DNA from: Norana najaformis
Taxonomy: Eukaryota > Annelida > Clitellata > Crassiclitellata > Hormogastridae
Direction of reading: 5' to 3'
Assembly (NCBI GenBank): GCA_964023275.1
Contig: OZ029916.1
Span: 25,000,953 to 25,064,952 of the forward strand
Length of the DNA: 64,000 bases
The stretch's first letter is position 1. Every line of letters starts with the position of its first letter. Below the pieces are notes generated by a model. It saw only the letters and a list, made by a program, of their open reading frames with translations. It made no database searches and had not been told where the DNA came from. The position numbers and the translations under genes were made by a program. Of this stretch, positions 1 through 10,300 are shown in pieces.

Positions 1-1163
1 GTCATCTTACTCAGGAATTGTGTTAAAATCTTGCAAAAAATAAGTGACATGTATACTGGAAAAAAAACAAAACTTCATGTGCGATTTCTTAGAAAAATGT
101 GACCAGTTCATGACCAAGGTTCCCTCTAACTTGTACAAAGCACAATTGCACAAAACTTCTAAAGTTATAGGGCACAACGTTTTCTTCTTGCACACACAGA
201 TGCAAAATCTGCAACACTGTCAGTCTTTCAAACTTCCAGTCTTCAAATCAGCCACATGTGTTCACTCATGTCTTCATTTATAAATGTTGTTTATTGAAAA
301 ATTTTGCAACTAGGTGTCTTTGAAATATAGATTTAAATATATATCATGTCAAACTGCAAAGCTGATGATACTGAAAGTAATGCTGCATCTAAGAAGAGAT
401 TTTCTAGCTTCAAGAAAAAATAATTGACAGAATGTTGATATAAGAAAGCAGAAAGATTTACTGCATGTTGCCGGAAAGCACATATTTTAGGAAGAAATGT
501 GTCAGTAATGTGAAACTAAAGATATTATCTACATAATGTTCTTGAAAGATATATCAATTAGGCAAATGGGTTTGTGATAGACTGCTTTTCCACCATGTCA
601 AATCAGGTCAATTTTTCTTTTGGAAATGAGCCATTAAAATACTAAAATTTAGTAAATGAATCTCAGGATATCAGATTAAAGAACTTGACAATGAGCCCAT
701 GTGGCCACCTGCATATGTGCCACAGCGTTTCAACATGGTTGTTGCAGTCAGTGCCTCCTGTGTACTGATTGTACTTTTTGTAACATTAACTGATGCTTTA
801 GACACCAAACAAGTACCCTCTTATGAGCCTCTCTTGAATACTAGTGCACTATTTTGTCTGCTGCATCAACATATTTTGCGGTCAAAATGTAGAGCAGTGT
901 GCGCCACTGCAAATCTGTGCTTGGTTCAAACCCAGCAGGGTTATATCAGAATGTCATCCGTTTCATTTTCTGGTCAGTTGGCTTATTGTACAGTTATTAT
1001 TATTATTATGTCAGTTTTCAGGCCCAGTGGGTTCAAAGGGTTAAAGGACTCTTTATAAGAGATCTGTTAAGCATTTCTGTCCAATCATTTCCACTACAGT
1101 CACTGCTTGTTTACATTTCAACATAACAAAAAGCAATCACTATAATAATAGAGTAAAACTTAC
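1..1163 (-). other. Intron of the DNAJC10-like gene
   Basis: No exon with J-domain continuation is recognisable on the minus strand. The open frames here are short, lack family features and look random. A CAAAGGGTTAA motif at 1034-1044 resembles the ends of TTAA-targeting (piggyBac-type) small transposons seen elsewhere in the window. Confidence 0.5.
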
Positions 1164-1341
1164 TCGATTTTTGTCTGGATGCAAGCTCAGGGCAAGGTTT
1201 TTGAAAGCCTTTCGTATATCACGAGTTGTTGCCTGACGTGTCAGACCAAGAAGTTCATAGAAATCTTCAGCAGAAACAATCTTGATCAGCACGAGCAGAA
1301 AGAAAAATTTTAAATTTAGGATCTTCATACTGAGCATAACC
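1164..1341 (-). CDS. DNAJC10: ER J-domain protein, N-terminal exon (DNAJC10/ERdj5-like), partial
   Basis: Single exon carrying the start codon (ATG at 1337-1335), a hydrophobic signal peptide of about 20 residues, and the first part of a J domain with the key motifs DFYELLG, IRKAFKNLAL and HPDKN. The HPD tripeptide is the part of J domains that triggers Hsp70 ATPase activity; after a signal peptide it implies an ER-lumen protein working with BiP. The pattern and position best fit ERdj5/DNAJC10, a J-domain plus thioredoxin-domain reductase, but the thioredoxin domains are not in the window, so other ER J-proteins such as DNAJB11 remain possible. The exon is bounded by a CAG acceptor at 1343-1342 (before 1341) and a GTAAGT donor starting at 1163. 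The four bases before the ATG are transcribed, so a noncoding first exon should lie further right. No following J-domain exon is visible in 1-1163, so the gene continues beyond the left edge. Confidence 0.75.
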
Positions 1342-3069
1342 TGAAAAAATACAATTGAAAAAATACATTAGCAGTAACAGAATAGCATACAATACAGTTG
1401 TTGTTGACAGTGTCTTGTTAATTTGATAGTTTAGTTCATCATATGTAGAATGGTCTCAACAATTCTTGTAAGTTCAGATGTCTGTTGTGTCAGAGTCTAT
1501 GTCCTGGATTTACTTCTTAAGTCTGCTTTGGATTCTGTGAATTTTTGGATGACATTTTGACACAAGTCATTTAAGCCCAACCACCAAGTTAAAATGGTTG
1601 ACCTATAACAGACAGCCTGGTTCCCATTTGGACAGTGTCAAGCCAAAGTCTTCCATAAGCTGTCAAGCGAGTGACGATGACCATCATCACGGCTGCCACC
1701 ATAGGCTACCTGCTTTGGCATACTAACGTTTGGGATTCTAACCTGATTGCAGCTTGATCTGGTTCATCATCGATTGATGCCTTGTGCATTAGACACTGGT
1801 GCCATAGAAGTTGCTAACAGTTATGATTACATCACTGAAAGGCTGTGACCAAACAACTGTCTAGCGAAAAATGCCTGATTAAGTACAAAAAACTACTTAT
1901 GACAAGCAGAAATTATTCAATAAAAGAAATAAATATGTAAGCAGTCAGCAAGTACATGTAACAGAGTAAAACAAGAGGTTTTTCAAAAACTTCAATTGGT
2001 TTAAATAAATTATGAAATCAGGTAAGCTTCTTTAATGCACAAATATATAAGAACATTCAAGATGACGTTACAATGACAAAATGTGCCGTGCCAAATAAAC
2101 GCCTGCAGATACACTGGAAACAAAGAACGGCTTATGTTAAATTGTCTTTTCAATTTGCATTAAGCACACATCCACGTTTTTTACATTTTCTGTATGCACC
2201 TCACCAGTGTTAGGATCTACGAAGTTGTGTTCATGCACAACAACAGAATGCAAGAACCTGCCATTTTCTAAGTTTTTCTGATTCCCACATGCTCTCCATC
2301 CATCGGACATGATGTGCGTTACAGATTATTTACTTAGTTGTTGGATACGTGCAGTATGCAGCACTCGACTTTTTTTAACTCAGTTCCGGGTAGTTATACT
2401 GTAAGTTCGCGGCCGAAAGCTAAACCTTACCATTAAGTTGCCTTTCACTTGACAATCAGAACATTTTGGATGGGAATAGGCACGTTCAACACGCTGCGTT
2501 CATAGCTATCAATAGGTAAAATTTGATAACAGTCCCCAAAAAGGGACCAGTGCCGCGGCCGTTTCTCGAAAATTATCAGCCATTTACATAGTTCCATAAC
2601 TTTAGTAATGGATCATTTTATAATTTAAATTTAGAAATTACACGCATGCCGTACTACAACAAAACAAGTGTGGAGACGCGATTGGGAGGATGAAATTCCA
2701 ACGGTCAAGACAAGGCAGCGGGGTGGGATACCAAAAGTACAGCTGCTGAAGCTTACATACCCCACAAGCGGTGTTAAGTATTTTAAAATAAACTACAGCC
2801 ATAAAAGTTGCCGGTAATCAAACCTGATTTGATAACAAATAATCCTCTATAGCTGCTGCACCCAGAGGCCAATACCCTTACTGCTTAAACTGTTGCTATT
2901 TACTATTTACACGTGTCATTCAGTCAATCACAATACATTCCAGCGTTTTCCGTTGTCTCAAACCACAGAAAATGTATCTAATACAGAATCAACGCCTCAA
3001 AAAAAGTATTGTTGACGTCATTTTCAGCACAAGACCCTTTATATCATCAGTGAATTTTGATCTTTTCAT
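1342..3069. other. Spacer, probable 5' intron/promoter region of the DNAJC10-like gene
   Basis: No coding exon recognised. Two small CpG-rich spots (around 2407-2415 and 2551-2561, both containing GCGGCC) could mark the promoter or first noncoding exon of the minus-strand J-protein gene. No confident splice donor could be tied to the acceptor at 1343. The stretch 2560-3060 shows nothing further. Confidence 0.3.
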
Positions 3070-3850
3070 AACTTCGTAATCGTAAACTCGAGATTTCTAC
3101 TACGTCAAACGAAAGCTAAGTTGCGGAAATCAGAATATTCACAGGCGCTCAGTCAAAACAAAATCGATAGGAGAGAGGCGTTCGGTTCCAGATCAAAATC
3201 CAAGGCAGGCAGGCAGGCAGGCGCTACGGTGGATGATGTTTGGAATTGGATGAGAAGGATAGATAAGGGGAACAGAAATCAGGATAGGATCTGCGGAAAA
3301 GAAGTGGTTTGCAAGCCATGCATGGTTAACACAGCCAAGTAAGTAATCGTAAGCTCAAGATTTTTACAACCCCCAACCAAAGCTAAGTCGCGTGAACCGG
3401 ATTATTCACAAGCACACAGTCAAAACAAAATCGATAGGCGGGAAGGGTTCGGTTCCAGGTCAATAGCCGTAAGTCAGGCAGTCAGACGGCTATGATGGAT
3501 GGTGTTTGGAATTGAACCGGAAAGTGAGATAAATGGAAGAGGCAAATCAGGACATCTGTGGAAGAGGAATATTTTCAGTTTTGAGTGAAATTGTAATCGT
3601 GATCTCAAGATTCCTATAGCGCTCAGCGAAAGGTAAGGCGCGGGAACCAGCTTATTCACAGGCGTTCAGATAAAACTAAATCGATAGACAGAAAGGGTTC
3701 TGTTCCAGGTCAGGATCCAGTAGTCAGGCAGGCAGACGACTACGGTGGATGGTGTTTGAAATTGGAGCGGGAGGAGAGATGGGGCCTAAGGGGAAGAGAA
3801 AGAATCAGGATATGATTTTTAGAAAAGCGATGCTTTCAGTTTTAGTGCAG
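3070..3850 (-). repeat. Three tandem copies of a LINE 3' tail (CR1/L2-like)
   Basis: Three head-to-tail copies of about 255 bp start near 3075, 3342 and 3590. Each begins, on the plus strand, with an ATCGTAA/ATCTCAAGATTT-type 3' terminus, continues through a shared TAAAACAAAATCGATAG-type core (AAAACTAAATCGATAG in copy 3), then a purine-rich stretch. On the minus strand the second copy still encodes the peptide LQFHSKLKIFLF, which resembles the last residues of CR1/L2-type reverse transcriptase ORFs. The same tail occurs in the other orientation at 56.8 and 63.0 kb. Copies differ by substitutions and small gaps, so they are old. The array form is odd for 5'-truncated LINEs, which normally insert singly. 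Confidence 0.75.
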
Positions 3851-4339
3851 AGATTTCAAGAGGTTAAGCGTTCGTGAGTTTGTATGATGGGTCAGATAAT
3901 TGTCGTAATTCTGGTGTCAGCTTATTCCAAAGGGGTGGGGCTGATATGGCTATGGAGCGATGTCCAAATTTTAAGGATGAGGTGACGGGAAGTGTTAGGA
4001 CGGAAGAGGATCAGGTTGAACAGAATGGTTCAATTGTAAATTACTGACGAAGATATGAAGGCTGGGAGGACTGAAGTGAGTTACACAGGTAAGCGATAGG
4101 ACTTTGTCCTCTATTCGTTCAGGTATTCTAGGCCAGTGGAGTGATTTGAGAACAGAAGTAATGCGATGGTGTTTTGGGAGCTAATCAAGCATACGGTTGC
4201 ATGCGATAGACTGGCGTAAGAGTTGACAAGGAAAAGAGGAATCGTATGCCTATAGGTTTGTGTTGTAAAGAGAAACCACAATATTGTTTCACATTGTTTT
4301 TTGGTAACATGTAGCAATCACTGCAATTGAACTATAGCG
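3851..4339. other. Upstream region of the type I receptor gene
   Basis: AT-rich single-copy-looking DNA with no coding frame. It presumably holds proximal regulatory sites of the receptor, but no motif stands out before the TATA box. Confidence 0.3.
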
Positions 4340-4340
4340 C

Positions 4341-4380
4341 TATAAAAGAGCTCTTCTCAAGACGCATTTATGTCAGTGTT
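4341..4380 (+). promoter_or_regulatory. TATA box and initiator of the type I receptor gene
   Basis: TATAAAAG at 4341-4348 is followed about 31 bases later by GTCAGTG (4372-4378), a good match to the metazoan initiator (TCAGT). The first ATG of the signal-peptide exon is at 4400, giving a predicted 5' leader of only about 25 bases. Spacing is the usual one for a focused TATA/Inr promoter; the assignment is inference from motif and position. Confidence 0.6.
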
Positions 4381-4399
4381 AGTTTTTTATATCTGCAAA

Positions 4400-7300
4400 A
4401 TGGCTTCGTCTGATAAGTGGATAGTTTTGTGGATAAATTGTTTTATTTTTATAATTGTTGGTATACTAAACGTGTCAAACGGTTAGCTTTCAATAACTTG
4501 GTCTAATAGTTTTAGGGTTTTAAAAATTTGAATATAATTGATGGCTGTTGCTATGTTTGCGTGGTTAGATTAAACCTAAGATCTCGACGAAGACGTAGGG
4601 GATGATTTTGTGGATGTAGGGCAGTAGGCAGAAATGACATTGTTTTGCTGTAATTGTTTGTAAAACACTCAACAAACGTAAGTAACAACTTCTGCTCAGG
4701 AAAGGTCGTTTCTTAATATCTTCTGAGAACGAGGCTACAGAGACACGGTTTAATTTATTTCTGTTGTCACTATTTAGTAGTCTAAGTTTTGAATAGTTGG
4801 CTATTGTCACAATTGGGCATTCGTGAAGAATTTGGCAGATTCGTGAAGAATTTGGCAGAACAGATTTGGCAATCTGTTATCTAAATTTTAGAAGGCTTCG
4901 TTTTAATACTTTTAAATAAAATTTTGCTACATGTAGGCGAGGTGTTAAAAAAGCTTGGGCTGGAGTGAAACCCAATCATCCTCAAGTGTTTCGGATTCAA
5001 AGCCAAACTTTGAAGGTTTTTTTTGGAACAAGACCTTCAACAAAGAAACAGTCTAAAGAAAAGACTAAAGTTCTGTGGAACCTTCTGAAGGAATTCAATT
5101 TGAACATATCAAGAAGAAGAAGTTACTGGACATGGACAAAGACTCCTGTTTCAAAATTTTTACCTTCAGAGGAAGAAATGCTTATTGGGATTTAGGGCTA
5201 TATAGTGGACAATGAGAGTGACAGGGAGAGTTCAAAAACAGGCTTAAATGCTGACTACTATGCTGATACTGCAAAAATATAACCCTCAGAAGCTCTTGAT
5301 AGTATGGACACAGAGTACAGAGGAGGAGCAAGATGCAGAATACACAGAAATAATTCATCTAAGAAGAATCAAAGAATTCATGCAAAAGAAAAAAAGTTGA
5401 AACCCACAAATAGCAGAAAATAGCATCCTGCTTTTCTTTATAATTGACAGACAGACACTTTGATCCAAGACCTCATTGCTTATTTGGATACATATTAAAT
5501 CTCTTGTGATATGTTATATATATATGTATATGTATATTTATATTGTCTGTGGAAACAAACCAAGTGGGCACTTGCCCACTTTGCGTGAAACTAACTTGAA
5601 ATTATTCTTTTGTCATGTGCTTTTAATGGTAACACATAAGTATTTATCATATAGAGGGTTTTCATTTCCTATATTTGAGGCCTGTTCCCAAGGACAATTT
5701 CCTGCTTACGACCGTGATGAAGTTATTGTTTAAGTTAGGTCGGAAGTCATTAGGTTTGCTCTAAGGCTGCAACTTTTAGTGTGTGATGAAATGGCTTTAA
5801 TAATATAGAAGGTTGTTTATTTTGAAGGCCTCATGTGCCGCTGTAGCTTGCGGGGATGCCGACCGAACAACACTTGTGTCACGGATGGAGTGTGCTACAC
5901 TGCCATAATACGTTCGTCGAATGGGGAAAAAATTACTTATGATTATGGGTGAGAAGATAATGAAAATTATTTTAGCTCTCTTTGTAAAGTCATGTTATAC
6001 TGTGCCATTGTAAACAGACAAAATTTTCAACAGGTTTGCTGCCAGGGAAGTATGAATTTTTCCTTTACTCAACAGCCTTTCTTAGCTACACACAAGTACT
6101 GTCATCCCTCAGCTGTACTATAAAAATGCATACTATTGTTATAGGATGGTAACATTTGGTATAAAATGTTAGCAACTATATATTCTAGGCTTCAGCACAT
6201 GATGGTAGGTGTCCACTCCTTCCCATTGCTGTCTAACCCTACCGCAGAGTTGATATATGCAGTTCGAAGCCGAGTTCACTTGAGAGAATTTTAACCTTCA
6301 GCCTCTTGGTTGACCGTCAGAATGCTAACCACTCAGTTATGTAGTGTTACTCAGATCAGTGGTGGATGCAGGGAAGCCAATTTGCCATTTCTTCACATTT
6401 GAGCCTTTATCAAAACCTAGCTTAGGTTCGACATCTATTTCCAGGAACACTGTGGCATAGGCTACAATTTTGGGTTACTCAGAAACATACTTGTAGGCAG
6501 TCCAACTGTTAGAGCTCAGTTCAAGAGGTTTGTATGGTTTTGGTGAGTTAACTATGTTAAAAATTAGTTAGTCATAGTCATAGCCCTTAGGGTCGTCCGT
6601 TAAGGATGTCTGTGAAAAGGGGGAAGGGTTCACCTAAATGTGGACAGGGGGAGGCATTAAGCCCATTGTTAATGTCTGCATAATTTGGTAAATACGGTGA
6701 TTTCAGTAGACCCTTGCCTTAAACCCCAACTTCTGTCAGATAAAAGTCTATACTACGTTGGATGTAATTAGTCCTTTTGGCGGTGGAGACAGTATTGATG
6801 TACTTCAGCTGTTGCAACAAGGTGACCTGATTTAGGCCTTAGTACTCCATTGCAGTTTGTCAGCAAAGGGGTTGCAGTGCGATTAAGGAATCAGTTAAGT
6901 TTGTTGCAGATCAAAACTGTTTGGGCACACTGGTTTCTGGAATTTGCCTAAAATAAATGTGTAAAATCTGTCAAAAGTTAGTTCTATCTGACTCTGAATT
7001 ATCGAAAATCATGTGCCTAATTTCGTCGTTGTTTGCCATCGTGGTCATAAAATGTGATCACAAAACAAAACAGATATCCGAATTTCAGGTCTAATATTTC
7101 TGTAACTATTCTACATGTGTATAACTAACCAATGAGAATATTAGTTAATGGTTAACTTATTTATCTAAGACACATGCTAGCTCCCTAATTTCCAACCGCT
7201 TTAGTAGACATCCCTACTATAATGTCACAATTTTGTGCCTATGGCACTTATGGCAAGTTTCTGATTTTGTAATGTAGCACCTGTTGCATGCAAAGAGTTA

Positions 7301-10300
7301 AAATGCACCCCATAAGTACTTGAATACATACATACAGACTACATGCATACATATCACACATTAATGTACAGTTCCCCAATATATATTTCACAGTGATTAC
7401 AGTAACTCTCTTTCATAAAGGTCTAACTTCAATTGAGTATATATATACAGACATCTTACTCTATATCTGTATATTCAAATCTTGTGTAAACAAGTCCAGG
7501 CTAAAGTGTGCTATACAAAAACATATATACATGGACAAGTCCAGGCAAACTGTTGTAATGCACACGTCGGCTAATTTACATCAGAGCTACATGTCAGTTC
7601 AGATTTTTTCCACATCTTCTAATGCAGCATGTTTATAAAATGAGCTGACAATGAACATCACACGTAAAATTTTGCCATCTTTTCAGGTCTAATGTGTCTA
7701 CAACCATCCAGCTTGTGTATAAATAACCAATGGCAAAATTGTGGCTTATTTATTGCCCTAATTAATGGTGAACTTATTTGCATAGGATGAACACTGGTTT
7801 CCTGACTTTCAACAGCTTTAGCAGTCGAACCTAAAATGGTGCAGTTTTTGTGCCTGTGGCATGCAGAGGGTTAAATTTGGTACCCACAATGAACTTGGTG
7901 TTTGGGTTGACACTAAATGACTTGCTAAACTTTGTCACAGATGCCGATATTTAGAGGAATTGGTGCCAATCGGAAATCCGATGATATGCCAGGTGGGTGC
8001 TCCCAAAGCACACCTGAATGGGGTTAAGTGCTGCAAAGAGTCTGACTTCTGCAATGATGTAAATCTGCCAACGTTAGCCCCAGTTCCAATTGTGGAAACA
8101 GGTGACTGATGTTACTCTTATTCAGAGATACATTCAGAAGCAGATTCAATACTGCATTTCTTTTTATCGTTAAATGCATATTATTTTTATTGTTAATATT
8201 ATTTTTTATTATCATTATTATTTAATCTTATTATTATGAAGTATTTGTACATTTATGTGGCACTGGTGCAAGTGAAACTAATGAGGCACTCACTGTGCTA
8301 GCCTAAGTGATGTTTAATGTCATTAAAAACAGTTAGTAATTTCTTTGGTGCCAGTGCCTTATGCACAAGGCATGTTGTGGTTTAAAAATTATGCAGTCGA
8401 TCAAATAGATCATTTATTCACACGACTTTACACATGTACTGACCAGCAGCGCATTATATCATCAGTTGGTAATAGTCGGTGCAGTCAGGTTTATTTTAAC
8501 ACCAGTTCTTTACAGAGTTTTCAAGTCATAACATGGCACAAAGATTGGAACCAATTTCCCCAAAATTATGTCTGGCAGTGTATAGGCAAAAATGAATGCA
8601 GTGTAGACAAAGAGTGATTTGCTTCTGTGATCATTCAGTAGCAGTCAGTTGACTGATTCAGCTCTACTTGTGATTTTTCAATTTTTCGGCAGGACATGTC
8701 CCGAATATCACTTCACTGTCGAGCTGGCAGCTTGTGACTATAGTCTTGAGCTGCTGTTTTGTGTTGGTCATCTGCGTAATGGTCATGCTTATCTGGCACT
8801 TCAAATGCCGCAAATTACCGATAGCCAAAGCAAGTGGTGTCAAAGAGCCACTGGTCTCACATGGCGTTGAAACTCTCGGAGACTTGATTGACGAGTCCTC
8901 GCAGTACACTGGTTCTGGATCTGGTAAGTTTTATTTTGGTCCACAGTTGGGTAAGTGCATACTGACATCAACTTATTATATAAAACATGCATTACTGAAA
9001 TAAATGTAGTAGAAGATATGTTAGGTGCTGTTTTGTTTTATTTTTTAGGTTACCTGTAGCATGTTTGTCTGTGTACATTTATAATTAGTGTCATTAGAAC
9101 CTCTCAGAAGTATTATGTAAATGCTGAAGTTGGTGATTCTTTAGCTGTCATGCAGAACAGCATTGTTTGGGGGAGGCTTGAATAAACGCATGAGAAGGCA
9201 TAATTTATGAAAGTTGATAGAGGGAGGCAGGTGACCAGCTGGCCTTCCGTGGGCTGCTGAGTTTAATTATCTTTTTTATTTTCTTATGTTAATATAACAT
9301 TGTTGTCTAACAACCATGCATCAAGCGATTATGCTGAGCAACTTTTATTATTAATAACTCAAGGTTTCTACTTGTGGAGGTTCAAAAACTGTCATGTGGC
9401 ATCTGTTGTTATATTATGGTCTTATTTCCTATTATATTGATTTTTACAGAGCTGTCATATTATGCTGAAAAATCTGATACTATGGCAATTTATGTAAAAT
9501 ATTCGCATCATTAAGTTGTTGTGCACTTTGTTTTAGGTCTTCCACTCCTGATCCAGCGCACTATTGCACGCCAGATTCAGCTGGAAGAGATAGTTGGAAA
9601 GGGTCGCTTTGGAGAGGTGTGGCGCGGCAGTTGGCGTGGCGAGCATGTGGCTGTGAAGATGTTTCACTCGCGTGAGGAGCGCTCGTGGTCTCGTGAGGCA
9701 GAGATCTATCAGACTGTGATGCTGCGTCATGAGAACATCCTTGGCTTCATCGCTGCTGATAACAAGGGTTGGGGATTCTCAGTCATGATTGTTCTACACG
9801 AGTTAGCAGATTCCAGGGATTTTGTAATGTAATTTATTACTTAATTTGTGTAGCACCCTAATGAAACAGAGATCATCTCATCCCAGCTGTTGTGCAAAAC
9901 TAGTCTTTAATTTGAGGTACTATTATTGTACTTTTGCTTGTCTTTTTAGTGGTTATTGATAATGTGTTTTGGTAGGCATACTTGTTATGTGAGTGCTATA
10001 TATGCACTCATTTATTACATACATTGATCAAACAGTAGCATTCCTTGTAATTTTAATGTTTGCAATGGTATCCTGTGGAATTTGTGATAACTAGATAACG
10101 GTATGTGGACTCAGCTGTGGCTGATAACAGACTTCCATGTCTACGGAAGTCTCTTTGATTATCTCAACTGCACAACAGTGGACCTCGACCGAATGATCAG
10201 AATGGCAGTGAGCATCGCCAGTGGACTGTCACACCTTCACATGGAAATTCAAGGAACCCAGGGTATGACCAGCTTACAAACTATACTTAATATTATTGTT

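Noticed and set aside
8649-8909. Other frames over the receptor transmembrane exon
   Set aside because: Same DNA as exon 4 of the receptor in wrong frames; the GS and membrane segments fix the correct one.
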